Shown one piece after another: positions 1 to 7,965 of a stretch of DNA of 64,000 nt. The notes below the pieces were generated by a model that saw only the letters and a program-made list of their open reading frames with translations, was not told the DNA's origin and made no database searches. Position 1 is the stretch's first letter. Each line of letters starts with the position of its first letter. Source of the DNA: Streptomyces venezuelae ATCC 10712 (GTDB lineage Bacteria > Actinomycetota > Actinomycetes > Streptomycetales > Streptomycetaceae); assembly GCF_008639165.1 (NCBI RefSeq), contig NZ_CP029197.1, forward strand, positions 3,410,001-3,474,000, written 5' to 3'. The translations under genes were made by a program, and so were the position numbers.

Positions 1-35
1 ACGCCGGCGGCGGCCCGCCCCCACGGACCGCCGCC

Positions 36-116
36 GGCGTCGCCGTCTCCGGGTCGGCGCCAGGCGTCGCCGTCTCCGGGTCGGCGCCAGGCGTCACCGC
101 CTCCGGGTCAGCGTCT
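36..116. repeat. 27-bp tandem repeat, three copies
   Basis: Three head-to-tail copies begin at 36, 63 and 90 (GGCGTCGCCGTCTCCGGG core). The first two are nearly identical and the third has a few changes. The array runs just past the 3' end of the oxidoreductase gene on the minus strand. The 27-bp period is a multiple of three, so it could be the tail of a coding repeat or a slippage product. Nothing else is recognisable in bases 1-107. Confidence 0.7.
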
Positions 117-578
117 CGTCAGACGGAAGAGCCTGATCTCGCGCTCGATCCGCGCCTGGTACGTGGCGTACGGCGGCCAGAAGGCGAGCGCCGCCCGCCA
201 GGCCTCCGCCCGCTCCTCCCCCGTGAGCAGCTCCGCCCGTACGGGGATGTCCTCGCCCTTCCAGTTCACCTCGACGTCCGGATGGGCCAGCAGGTTGGCC
301 GTCCACGCCGGGTGCCCGGGGCGGCCGAAGTTGGAGCCGACGAGCAGCCAGCGGCCGTCCGGCTCGGGCATGCAGGCCAACGGGGTCACCCGGGGCAACC
401 CGCTCCTCGCACCCCGCGCGGTGAGCACGACCCCGGGCAGCATCTGTGCGCTGAGCAGCACTTTTCCCCTGGTCAGCCGGTGTACGGCCTTGTCCATGGC
501 GGGCACCACGTGCGGGCCGATCCGGGCGAAGGTCCGGGTCGAGGACATCTTCTGCATCAGCGTGCGTCCGACGGGCAT
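108..578 (-). CDS. Deazaflavin (F420)-dependent nitroreductase-family oxidoreductase
   Basis: The 156-residue protein has the small split-barrel layout of the DDN/F420-dependent reductase family. Near residues 55-105 it shows GARSGLPRVTPL, then VGSNFGRPGHPAW and NLLAHPDVEV, the family signature. Members use F420 (or bind it or lipids) for reductions at the membrane or in the cytosol; the substrate here is unknown. Its ATG directly follows the TAG stop of the acyl-CoA dehydrogenase gene (TAG-ATG, no spacer), so the two are very probably translationally coupled and co-transcribed. Role in fatty or isoprenoid acid catabolism is inferred from this neighbour only. Confidence 0.85.
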   Translation of the reverse strand: MPVGRTLMQKMSSTRTFARIGPHVVPAMDKAVHRLTRGKVLLSAQMLPGVVLTARGARSGLPRVTPLACMPEPDGRWLLVGSNFGRPGHPAWTANLLAHPDVEVNWKGEDIPVRAELLTGEERAEAWRAALAFWPPYATYQARIEREIRLFRLTRR

Positions 579-1781
579 CTACGCCGCCACCTCTCCGAAG
601 AGTCCGGTCCGTTCCGCCGCGCGGGCGCGCAGCCGCCGCACGGGCCCGAAGAGCAGCTCGTCGGAGGCGGCCCGTTTGAAGAAGAGGTGCGCCTCGTGCT
701 CCCAGGTGAATCCGATGCCGCCGTGCAGCTGGATGGACTCGCCCGCGGTGGCGCGCAGCGCCTCCAGGGCGTGGGCGAGGGCGAGCGGCCCGCTGTCGGG
801 CCCCGGCCCGGGTTCGCGGGCGGCGCAGTGGGTGAGCGAGCGGGCCGCCTCGACCTGGACGTAGAGGTCGGCGAGCCGGTGCTTGACGGCCTGGAAGGAG
901 CCGACGGGCCGGCCGAACTGTTCGCGTGAGCCGACGTGGGCGACGGTCCGGTCGAGGGCCTCCCGGGCGGCGCCGACGGCTTCGGCGGCGAGCATGACGG
1001 CGGCGCCCCGGCCGGTGGCGGCGAGCGCGCCGAGGACGTCGGCGGGTTCCTCGCCGAGGAGTTCGGCCGGGGTGTCCCTGAACTGGACGGTGGCCTGGGT
1101 GCGGGTGAGGTCGAGGGTGGGCTGCCGGGTGCGGCTGAGCCCCGGTGTGCCGTCGTCCTCGGCGCGTACGAGGAAGAGCAGGGTGCGGCTGCGGGCGAAG
1201 CCGCCGGTGTGGGCGGCGACGAGGAGCAGGCCGGCGCTGTGTCCGTCGACGACCTGGGCGGCCTCGCCGTACAGCCGCCAGCCGCCGTCGACGGCGCGGG
1301 CCTGGACGCCGCCGGCCCGGCCGCCGCCGGACCAGGCCTCGGCGGCGTTGTCGCCGGTGAGGCCGAGGGCGAGGGCGAGTGAGCCGCCGGGGACGGCGAG
1401 GGCGCAGGTGAGGGTTCCGTCGGCGAGCCGCGGGAGGAGTTCGGCGCGCTGCTCGGGGGTGCCGAGGGCGGTGAGCAGCGGGGCGGCGAGGACGCTGGTG
1501 GCGAGGAGCGGGGAGGGGGCGAGGGCGCGGCCGGTCTCCTCGCAGGCGAGGGCGAGTTCGGCGGGCCCGCAGCCGACTCCGCCGTACTCCTCGGGGAGGG
1601 CGAGCCCGGCGAGGCCGAGGGCGCCGGACATCCGGGCCCAGAGCTCGGGGTCGTACCCCTGGGGGGTGGCGGTGGCCGCGCGGTTCTCCTGCGGCCCGGC
1701 CCGTTCGGCGAGCAGGTCGCGCAGGGTGCGGCGGATCTCCTGCTGCTCCGCGGTGAGCGGGGCGGTGGGCGGGGCGTCCAT
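579..1781 (-). CDS. Acyl-CoA dehydrogenase family protein
   Basis: 400 residues, the usual length for this FAD-dependent family that introduces the alpha-beta double bond into acyl-CoA. The N-terminal helical domain contains LALPEEYGGVGCGPAELALACEETGR (roughly 78-103 in part), and the C-terminal domain has ESIQLHGGIGFTWEHE near 345-360, the conserved Q-x-x-GG-x-G segment. The sequence resembles the divergent FadE-like proteins that often work as heteromers in sterol or branched-acid breakdown. The start ATG is preceded by a GGAGGGAGC ribosome site. A palindrome at 1799-1811 lies upstream and matches the one in front of the divergent thiolase. Confidence 0.9.
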   Translation of the reverse strand: MDAPPTAPLTAEQQEIRRTLRDLLAERAGPQENRAATATPQGYDPELWARMSGALGLAGLALPEEYGGVGCGPAELALACEETGRALAPSPLLATSVLAAPLLTALGTPEQRAELLPRLADGTLTCALAVPGGSLALALGLTGDNAAEAWSGGGRAGGVQARAVDGGWRLYGEAAQVVDGHSAGLLLVAAHTGGFARSRTLLFLVRAEDDGTPGLSRTRQPTLDLTRTQATVQFRDTPAELLGEEPADVLGALAATGRGAAVMLAAEAVGAAREALDRTVAHVGSREQFGRPVGSFQAVKHRLADLYVQVEAARSLTHCAAREPGPGPDSGPLALAHALEALRATAGESIQLHGGIGFTWEHEAHLFFKRAASDELLFGPVRRLRARAAERTGLFGEVAA

Positions 1782-1798
1782 AGGGCTCCCTCCGTTTC

Positions 1799-1811
1799 TG
1801 ACGGTGCGTCA
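1799..1811. promoter_or_regulatory. Operator-like palindrome TGACG-N3-CGTCA
   Basis: A perfect 5-bp inverted repeat with a 3-base spacer, within CTGACGGTGCGTCA. It lies upstream of the acyl-CoA dehydrogenase ribosome site and just downstream of a -10-like TAGCAT on the minus strand (1817-1812). Reading on the opposite strand, the palindrome at 1864-1886 contains CTGACGGTACATCAG, so both fit CTGACGGTRCRTCA. Probably a TetR-type site; no regulator gene is adjacent. Confidence 0.6.
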
Positions 1812-1863
1812 TGCTAGGCCCGCACCGGGCCGGTTGCCAGACTCGCGCCGGTTCCGTTCCCGT

Positions 1864-1886
1864 GAATCTGATGTACCGTCAGATTC
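1864..1886. promoter_or_regulatory. Operator-like palindrome abutting the thiolase start
   Basis: GAATCTGA, seven bases, then TCAGATTC: a perfect 8-bp inverted repeat whose last base touches the ATG at 1887. It contains a -10-like TACCGT at 1874-1879. With no ribosome site between it and the ATG, transcription may start at or next to the ATG, giving a leaderless message repressed at the -10 region. Confidence 0.65.
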
Positions 1887-3116
1887 ATGCCGACCACGCC
1901 GCCCACCGCGCCGTCCGACGCGCCCGCCACCGCCACCACCGGTGCCACCCCCGCCCGCGCCCCCGTCCGCCGCCCCCGCCGCGTCGCCGTCGCCGGTGTC
2001 GCGCTCGCCGACTGCGGCCGGGTCGACGAGGCCACCCCGTACGCCCTGCACGCCCAGGCCGCCCGGCGGGCCCTCGCGGACAGCGGCATGGACCGCTCCC
2101 TGATCGACGGGCTGGCCTCGGCGGGTCTCGGCACCCTGGCGCCGGTCGAGGTCGCCGAGTACCTGGGGCTGCGGCCCCGCTGGGTGGACTCGACCGCCGT
2201 CGGCGGCGCCACCTGGGAGGTCATGGCCGCGCACGCCGCCGACGCGATCGCCGCGGGCCACGCGAACGCGGTCCTCCTCGTGTACGGCTCCACCGCGCGC
2301 GCCGACATCCGCGCCCGGCGGCGCACCGCGAACCTCTCCTTCGGCTCGCGCGGCCCGCTGCAGTTCGAGGTCCCGTACGGGCACACCCTGATCGCCAAGT
2401 ACGCCATGGCGGCCCGCCGCCACATGCACCAGTACGGGACGACCCTGGAGCAGCTCGCGGAGGTCGCCGTACGGGCCCGGGCGAACGCGGCGCACAACCC
2501 GGAGGCGATGTTCCGCGACCCGATCACGGTGGACGACGTCCTGGCCGGGCCGATGATCGCGGACCCGTTCACCAAGCTGCACTGCTGCCTGCGCTCCGAC
2601 GGCGGCTGCGCGGTGCTGCTCGTCGCCGAGGAGTACGTCCAGGACTGCCGTACCGCCCCGGTCTGGGTCCTCGGGACGGGCGAGCACGTCTCACACACCA
2701 CGATGTCGGAGTGGGAGGACTTCACCGTCTCCCCGGCGGCGGTCAGCGGCCGGCTCGCCTTCGAGCGGGCGGGGGTGACCCCGGCGGACATCGACCTGGC
2801 CGAGGTCTACGACGCCTTCACCTACATGACCCTGGTGACGCTGGAGGACCTGGGCTTCTGCGCGAAGGGCGAGGGCGGGGCGTACGTCCAGGAGAAGGAC
2901 CGGCTCCCCGTGAACACGGACGGCGGCGGGCTCTCGGCCTGCCATCCGGGGATGCGGGGACTGTTCCTGCTGGTCGAGGCGGTACGGCAGCTGCGCGGGG
3001 AGGCGCCGGGGCTCCAGGTGCGGCGGCCGGACGGAAGCCTGCCGGAGCTGGCGGTGGCGTCGGGGACGGGGGGCTGGTTCTGCTCCTCGGGCACGGTGGT
3101 CCTGGGCCGGTCGTGA
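1887..3116 (+). CDS. Thiolase-like / lipid-transfer (SCP2-thiolase type) protein
   Basis: 409 residues with thiolase-fold features: VGGATWEVMAAHAADAI near 110-126, KLHCCLRSDGGCAVLL near 229-244, and a C-terminal GGGLSACHPGMRG block with the conserved His-Pro. The usual nucleophilic Cys in the first block seems replaced (GGATWE). That is typical of the 'lipid-transfer' or Ltp2-like branch, which works as an acyl-CoA-binding retro-aldolase with a DUF35 partner rather than as a true thiolase. No DUF35 gene is adjacent. It is divergent from the acyl-CoA dehydrogenase and shares its operator motif, so a joint acyl-CoA or side-chain degradation role is likely. The start is probably leaderless. Confidence 0.85.
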   Translation: MPTTPPTAPSDAPATATTGATPARAPVRRPRRVAVAGVALADCGRVDEATPYALHAQAARRALADSGMDRSLIDGLASAGLGTLAPVEVAEYLGLRPRWVDSTAVGGATWEVMAAHAADAIAAGHANAVLLVYGSTARADIRARRRTANLSFGSRGPLQFEVPYGHTLIAKYAMAARRHMHQYGTTLEQLAEVAVRARANAAHNPEAMFRDPITVDDVLAGPMIADPFTKLHCCLRSDGGCAVLLVAEEYVQDCRTAPVWVLGTGEHVSHTTMSEWEDFTVSPAAVSGRLAFERAGVTPADIDLAEVYDAFTYMTLVTLEDLGFCAKGEGGAYVQEKDRLPVNTDGGGLSACHPGMRGLFLLVEAVRQLRGEAPGLQVRRPDGSLPELAVASGTGGWFCSSGTVVLGRS

Positions 3117-3178
3117 CCCGCCCGGCCACCGGTCGACCCCGGTCGAGGACGGCCGGCCCGGAATCTATACAAGCGTCA

Positions 3179-3207
3179 TAGACAGACGTGTAGGACATCC
3201 GTATAGT
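3179..3207 (+). promoter_or_regulatory. Predicted sigma70-type promoter with flanking repeats
   Basis: TAGACA (3179-3184), 17-base spacer, TATAGT (3202-3207), an unusually good match for this GC-rich DNA, 51 bases before the FAD monooxygenase ATG. Flanking and overlapping it are CTATAC (3165-3170) with GTATAG (3201-3206), and an imperfect repeat TACAAGCGTC/GACGTGTA around the -35. These suggest a regulator binding site. Confidence 0.6.
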
Positions 3208-3258
3208 CATGTCCGCGGGCAGGGGAACGGCCCGCGACCACCGACAAGGAGTCCTGCC

Positions 3259-4551
3259 ATGAGCACCGCCACGCCCACCGCCGCGAAGACCGTCCTCATC
3301 TCCGGAGCCTCCGTCGCCGGACCCGCCCTCGCCCTCTGGCTGCACCGCTACGGCTTCACCCCCACCGTCGTCGAGCGCGCCCCCGAACTGCGCACCGGCG
3401 GCTACAAGGTCGACATCCGCGGCACCTCCGTCGAGATCTGCCGCCGGATGGGCATCCTCGACGCGATCCGCGCCCACTCCACCGACATGCGCGGCGGTTC
3501 GTACGTCGATGACCAGGGACGCACCATCGGCGAACTGCCCGCCGACATCTTCGGCGGACGCGTCGAGGGCGACGACGAGATCATGCGCGGCGAACTCGCC
3601 CGCGTCCTACACGAGCGGACCCGCGACGACGTCGAATACCTCTTCGGCGACTCGATCGCCACCCTCGACGAATACACCGAGGACGGCGGCGGCGTCACCG
3701 TCACCTTCGAGAGCGGCACCGTCCGCCGCTTCGACCTCGTCGTCGGCGCCGACGGACTCCACTCCCACACCCGGCGGCTCGCCTTCGGACCCGAGGAGCG
3801 CTACAAGCGCCACCTCGGCGCGTACATCTCGATCTTCACCGCCCCCAACCACCTGGAACTCGACCGCTGGGAGACGTACCACGCCCTCCCCGGGAAGCTG
3901 GTCTGCGCCTACAGCTCCGCCGGTGAGACCGACGCCAAGAACCTCTTCATCTTCTCCTCGCCCGAACTCCCCTACCACCACCGGGACATCACCGCCCAGA
4001 AGCGACTCCTCACCGAGGCCTTCACCGGCGACCGATGGGAGATCCCCCGGCTCCTCGGCCACGCCGCCGACGCCGACGACCTCTACTTCGACTCGATCTC
4101 CCTGATCGAGATGGACCGCTGGTCCAAGGGACGCGTCGTCCTCCTCGGCGACGCCGCCCACTGCGCCTCCCCCGCCTCCGGCCAGGGCACCGGCCTCGCC
4201 CTCACCGGCGCGTACGTCCTCGCCGGCGAACTGGCCCGGGCCGGCGGCGACCACACCGTCGCCTTCGCCCGCTACGAGGCGCACATGCGGCCCGGCGTCG
4301 AGCGCAACCAGAAGCTGGCGGAAGGCTTCGTCAAGGAGATGACCGTCGGCTCGAAGTGGAAGATCAAGCTGCGGATGCTCATGGTGCGGACCCTGCCGAA
4401 GACCCCCTGGAAGAACCTCATCGCCAAGAAGATCCGCGACGAGATCCAGGCCGCGGCGAACGCCGTCCCGCTGGTCGACTACGCCGCGCCGACCACGACC
4501 GGCACCACCGGCCCCACCGGCACCCCCGCACGCCCTACCGTGACCGCATGA
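3259..4551 (+). CDS. FAD-dependent monooxygenase (PHBH/TetX-like)
   Basis: 430 residues, a single-component group A flavoprotein hydroxylase using NAD(P)H and O2. The N-terminal Rossmann motif GASVAGPALALWL (about 14-26) binds FAD ADP. The DG segment VVGADGLHSHTRR lies near 160-172, and VVLLGDAAHCASPASGQG near 293-310 contacts the flavin ribityl chain. A KIRDEIQ-type C-terminal tail follows. The ATG has an AAGGAG site. The substrate cannot be told. The downstream PNPOx-like gene overlaps by four bases (ATGA), so the two form an operon from the promoter at 3179. Such enzymes often hydroxylate aromatics or inactivate antibiotics; this is family knowledge only. Confidence 0.9.
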   Translation: MSTATPTAAKTVLISGASVAGPALALWLHRYGFTPTVVERAPELRTGGYKVDIRGTSVEICRRMGILDAIRAHSTDMRGGSYVDDQGRTIGELPADIFGGRVEGDDEIMRGELARVLHERTRDDVEYLFGDSIATLDEYTEDGGGVTVTFESGTVRRFDLVVGADGLHSHTRRLAFGPEERYKRHLGAYISIFTAPNHLELDRWETYHALPGKLVCAYSSAGETDAKNLFIFSSPELPYHHRDITAQKRLLTEAFTGDRWEIPRLLGHAADADDLYFDSISLIEMDRWSKGRVVLLGDAAHCASPASGQGTGLALTGAYVLAGELARAGGDHTVAFARYEAHMRPGVERNQKLAEGFVKEMTVGSKWKIKLRMLMVRTLPKTPWKNLIAKKIRDEIQAAANAVPLVDYAAPTTTGTTGPTGTPARPTVTA

Positions 4552-5201
4552 CCGACTTCCACCGAGCCCTCCACTCCCTCCGGGTCTGGGACACCGCCCT
4601 GCCGTCCTTCGACCCGGCGGGCGCCCCGCCCGAGCCCCTCCCCCTCTTCCACGACTGGTTCACGGCCGCGGTCGCCGCCGGCCAGACCGAGCCGCACACC
4701 CTCTCCCTGGCCACCGTCGACGAGGACGGCAGGCCCGACGTCCGCACCGTGATGCTGCACGACGCCGACGCCCGCGGCTGGCACTTCGCCTCCCACGCCA
4801 CCAGCGCCAAGGGCCGCCAGCTCGCCGCCCGCCCCGAGGCCGCGCTCGGCTTCTACTGGCCGGCCCAGGGCCGCCAGGTCCGCGTCCGCGGCCACGTCAC
4901 CACCGGCACCCCCGAGGAGGCGTACGCAGACCTCCACGCCCGCAGCACCGGCGCCCTCGCCGCCGCCCTGGTCGGCCGGCAGAGCGAGGTCCTCGACTCC
5001 CCGCAGACCCTCGCGGAAGCCGGCGCGCGCGCCTGGCACCGCGCCGAGACCGAACCGGACGCCGCCGTCCCCACCTGGACCCTGTACCTGGTCGAACCGG
5101 CCGAGGTCGAGTTCTTCCAGGGCGACGAACACCGCCGCCACCTCCGCCTCCGCTACCGCCGCACCGACCACGGCTGGACCCGCGAACTCCTCTGGCCCTG
5201 A
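4548..5201 (+). CDS. Pyridoxamine 5'-phosphate oxidase family protein
   Basis: 217 residues, the full PdxH length. The FMN-binding barrel includes LATVDEDGRPDVRTVMLHD near 46-64, HFASHATSAKGRQLAARP near 71-88 and FYWPAQGRQVRVRGHV near 94-109. The C-terminal VEFFQGDEHRRHLRLRYRR is followed by W and P as in PNPOx dimerisation domains. The RLHDR stretch of genuine pyridoxine phosphate oxidases is changed to RRHLR, so this may be a relative acting on another substrate rather than the housekeeping PdxH. It overlaps the monooxygenase stop (ATGA) and ends three bases from the convergent acyl-CoA synthetase. Confidence 0.85.
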   Translation: MTDFHRALHSLRVWDTALPSFDPAGAPPEPLPLFHDWFTAAVAAGQTEPHTLSLATVDEDGRPDVRTVMLHDADARGWHFASHATSAKGRQLAARPEAALGFYWPAQGRQVRVRGHVTTGTPEEAYADLHARSTGALAAALVGRQSEVLDSPQTLAEAGARAWHRAETEPDAAVPTWTLYLVEPAEVEFFQGDEHRRHLRLRYRRTDHGWTRELLWP

Positions 5202-5204
5202 CGG

Positions 5205-7088
5205 TCACTCGTCCACGCCGGGCCCGTACATCTCCTCGACCTCCCGGGCGAAGTCCCGCAGCACCGCGCCCCGTTTGAGCTTCAAGGACGGGGTCAGGTG
5301 ACCGGAGGCCTCCGAGAACTCGGCGGTCAGGACCCGGAAGGCGCGGATCGACTCGGCGCGCGAGACCAGCCGGTTGGCCTCGTCCACCGCCCGCTGGAGC
5401 GCGGCGAGCAGCTCCTCGTCCCGGGTCAGCTCCCACAGCGCCAGATGGTCCTTGTGCCGCATCCGCCGCCAGTGCGTCACGCCCTCGTGGTCCAGGGTGA
5501 TCAGAGCCGTGACGTACGGGCGGTTGTCGCCGAGGACCACGCACTGGGCGACCAGCGGGTGGGCCCGCAGCCAGTCCTCCAGCGGAGCCGGAGCGACGTT
5601 CTTCCCGGCCGAGGTGATGAGGATGTCCTTCTTGCGGCCGGTGATCCGCAGATAGCCCTCCGCGTCCAGCGAACCGAGGTCGCCGGTGGGAAACCATCCG
5701 TCGTCGGTGTACGGCACGGCCGCCCCGCGCTGCGCGTCCCAGTACCCGGCGAAGACGTGACCGCCCCGCAGCCAGACCTCGCCGTCGTCGGCGATCCGCA
5801 CGGACGTGCCGGGCAGCGGCCAGCCGACCGTGCCGGTGCGGGGCCGCCGCGGCGGGGTGACCGTCGACGCGGCGGTGGTCTCCGTCAGGCCGTACCCCTC
5901 GAAGACCTCCACGCCCGCGCCCGCGAAGAACTCCGCGAGCCGCGCGCCCAGCGGGGAGCCGCCGGAGATCACGTACCGCACCCGGCCGCCCAGTGCCGCG
6001 CGGATCCGCCGGTAGACCAGCGGGTCGTACAGCGCCCGGGCGGCCCGCAGCGAGAGCGAGGGCGCCGCCTCCTGCCCGTACCGGCGGGCGACCCGGGCCG
6101 CGCGGTCGAACGAGCCCGCCTTGCCGCCGCGTTCGGCGGTGGCGCGGGCCGAGTTGAAGACCTTCTCCAGGACGTACGGGATGGCCAGCAGGAACGTCGG
6201 GCGGAACGCGGCCAGATCCGCGAGGAGTTCCGCGCCCTCCACCGACGGCGCGTGCCCGACCCGGACCCTCGCCCGCACGCAGCCGATCGCGACCATCCGC
6301 CCGAAGACATGGGAGAGCGGCAGGAACAACAGGGTGGCCGCGGGGTCCTTGCTCTCCGAGACGAACACGGGATGGAGGAGCCGTACGGCGTTGTCGACCT
6401 CGGCGAAGAAATTGGCGTGGGTGAGCGCGCAGCCCTTGGGCCGGCCGGTGGTGCCGGAGGTGTAGATGAGGGTGGCGAGGGTCTCGGGGGTGAGCAGCCC
6501 TCGGCGGACGGTGACGGCGTCGTCGGCGACCCGGGCGCCCGCCGCGCGCAGCTGCGCGACCGCGCCGGTGTCCAGGACCCACAGGTGCGCGAGGCCCGGC
6601 AGCTGCCGCCGCTCGGCGGAGACGAGCCGGGCCTGGGCCGGGTCCTCGACGACACACGCGGCGGCGCCGGAGTCCTGGAGGATCCAGCGGGTCTGGAAGG
6701 CGGACGAGGTGGGATAGACGGGGACGGTCACGAGCCCGGCCGCCCAGGCGGCGAAGTCGAGCAGCGTCCACTCGTAGGTGGTCCTGGCCATCAGGGCGAG
6801 CCGGTCGCCGGGGCGCAGCCCGTGGGCGATGAGCCCCTTGGCGACGGAGTGGACCTCGGCGGCGAAGGCGAACGCGGTGACGTCGCTCCAGGCCCCGTCC
6901 GCCCCCTTCCGGGAGAAGAGCACCGCCGCGGGGTCCTGCCGGGCGTTGTCGTACGGCAGGTCGGCGAGGGAGCCCCGGCGGACCGCCGGGACGAGCGCGG
7001 GCACCGAGACCTCCCGCACCACCCCGTCCACCAGGGTCTTGGACGGCTCGACCGGTTCGCTCCCGGACAGGGCGGTGTCGACGGACAC
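5205..7088 (-). CDS. Long-chain fatty acyl-CoA synthetase (AMP-forming)
   Basis: 627 residues, the long-chain (FadD15/FAA1-type) ANL enzyme that adenylates fatty acids and loads CoA. The P-loop YTSGTTGRPKG lies near 209-219, GYGLTETTAAST near 400, and WFPTGDLGSLDAEGYLRITGRKKD contains the conserved TGD and the hinge Arg/Lys region. Transcribed away from the TetR gene directly upstream; a palindrome at 7171-7186 sits in the 100-bp gap. The pairing suggests fatty-acid-responsive control, as for FadR-like TetR regulators. Its stop nearly touches the convergent PNPOx-like gene. Confidence 0.93.
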   Translation of the reverse strand: MSVDTALSGSEPVEPSKTLVDGVVREVSVPALVPAVRRGSLADLPYDNARQDPAAVLFSRKGADGAWSDVTAFAFAAEVHSVAKGLIAHGLRPGDRLALMARTTYEWTLLDFAAWAAGLVTVPVYPTSSAFQTRWILQDSGAAACVVEDPAQARLVSAERRQLPGLAHLWVLDTGAVAQLRAAGARVADDAVTVRRGLLTPETLATLIYTSGTTGRPKGCALTHANFFAEVDNAVRLLHPVFVSESKDPAATLLFLPLSHVFGRMVAIGCVRARVRVGHAPSVEGAELLADLAAFRPTFLLAIPYVLEKVFNSARATAERGGKAGSFDRAARVARRYGQEAAPSLSLRAARALYDPLVYRRIRAALGGRVRYVISGGSPLGARLAEFFAGAGVEVFEGYGLTETTAASTVTPPRRPRTGTVGWPLPGTSVRIADDGEVWLRGGHVFAGYWDAQRGAAVPYTDDGWFPTGDLGSLDAEGYLRITGRKKDILITSAGKNVAPAPLEDWLRAHPLVAQCVVLGDNRPYVTALITLDHEGVTHWRRMRHKDHLALWELTRDEELLAALQRAVDEANRLVSRAESIRAFRVLTAEFSEASGHLTPSLKLKRGAVLRDFAREVEEMYGPGVDE

Positions 7089-7170
7089 GGGCGGCTCCTC
7101 GGTCTTCGCGATGAACTGAGGTCGTGCGTCGGTGCGTTGTGCCCGGCAACAGCCGTAACTAGCCGGTAAC

Positions 7171-7186
7171 CTTACTGCGAGGTAAG
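7171..7186. promoter_or_regulatory. TetR-type operator CTTAC-N6-GTAAG
   Basis: CTTAC (7171-7175), TGCGAG, GTAAG (7182-7186), a perfect inverted repeat 83 bases upstream of the acyl-CoA synthetase start and immediately after the TetR stop. Nearby GTAACTAGCCGGTAAC (7155-7170) repeats the GTAAC half-site. It is the natural target for the adjacent TetR. Confidence 0.65.
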
Positions 7187-7188
7187 CG

Positions 7189-7866
7189 TCAACGGGGAGA
7201 CCAGCGCTCGCTTTTCATGAGGTTCCCGAGCCCCGACCACGCGAAGTCCATCAGCGTCGCGGCCGCCTCCTTCGCCGTCACCCCCGGCGTCGCGTTCGCC
7301 CAACTCGCCAGCGACTCGGCCGAACCCACGAGCGCCTGCGCGAGCGCCTCCACCTCCCGCCCACCGACAGCGGCCCCGCCCCGCCCGGCGACACCGCCCC
7401 CGCCCCGCGCCTCCCGCGCCGCCTCGCCGATGAGCCCCGCCACGAACGCCGTGATCTCGTCCCGCATCCGCGCCGCCTCCCCGGCGAACGGCTCCCCCTG
7501 CGTCCGCGCCCGCACACTGAGCACCGTCCAGGCGTCCGGGTGCTCGGCGGCGTACGAGAAGAAGGCGAGCAGCCCCGCCCACAACCGCTCGTCGGGCGGC
7601 CCGCCCCGGCCGACGACGGCCTCGGCCACCACCCCGAGCAGCGCCTGCGCCTCCCGCCGGATCACGGCGGTGAAGAGCTCCTCCTTGGAGTTCAGATACA
7701 GGTACACGAGCGGCTTCGACACCCCGGCCAACTCGGCGATCTCGTCCATCGAAGCGGCCTGGTACCCGTGCCGCGCGAAGCTCCGCACCGCCGCGTCCAG
7801 CATCTGCCGCTCCCGCACGACCCGCGGCAACCGCCGCGCCTTCCCCCCGCCGACCACACCCCCCAC
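7189..7866 (-). CDS. TetR-family transcriptional regulator
   Basis: The N-terminal helix-turn-helix reads MLDAAVRSFARHGYQAASMD then AELAGVSKPLVYLYLNSKEEL, a classic TetR domain; the rest is a helical ligand domain with a Gly/Ala-rich insert (EARGGGGVAGRGGAA). I place the start at a GTG (7864-7866), or the GTG at 7855-7857. The further ATG at 7923 lies inside the downstream terminator stem of the symporter gene and would add an implausible Gly/Val-rich leader. The gene precedes the acyl-CoA synthetase in the same direction and probably represses it through 7171-7186 with an acyl-CoA ligand. That ligand is inferred. Confidence 0.88.
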   Translation of the reverse strand: MGGVVGGGKARRLPRVVRERQMLDAAVRSFARHGYQAASMDEIAELAGVSKPLVYLYLNSKEELFTAVIRREAQALLGVVAEAVVGRGGPPDERLWAGLLAFFSYAAEHPDAWTVLSVRARTQGEPFAGEAARMRDEITAFVAGLIGEAAREARGGGGVAGRGGAAVGGREVEALAQALVGSAESLASWANATPGVTAKEAAATLMDFAWSGLGNLMKSERWSPR

Positions 7867-7906
7867 CCCAAACCCCCAAACTCCACCCACTGCCCCGCGA
7901 AAGCCT

Positions 7907-7941
7907 ACGTGCCCCCTGCCCACAGGGGGCAGAGGGCACGT
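7907..7941 (-). terminator. Hairpin downstream of the symporter gene
   Basis: A 15-bp stem with one mismatch (7907-7921 with 7927-7941, ACGTGCCC...GGGCACGT) and a 5-base loop lies 25 bases after the symporter stop. There is no T-run, as is common in Streptomyces. It separates the symporter from the TetR gene. Confidence 0.65.
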
Positions 7942-7965
7942 GAGGTGCGAGGGTGACCGACGAGG

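Noticed and set aside
36..116. CRISPR array at the tandem repeats
   Set aside because: Head-to-tail 27-bp copies without unique spacers, and no cas genes in the window. The same holds for the 9-bp repeats at 48097-48141.
94..1812. A 572-codon open frame on the minus strand over the oxidoreductase and acyl-CoA dehydrogenase
   Set aside because: It is Arg/Pro/Ala-rich noise, a shadow frame typical of high-GC coding DNA. The two enzymes in the other frames have clear family motifs.
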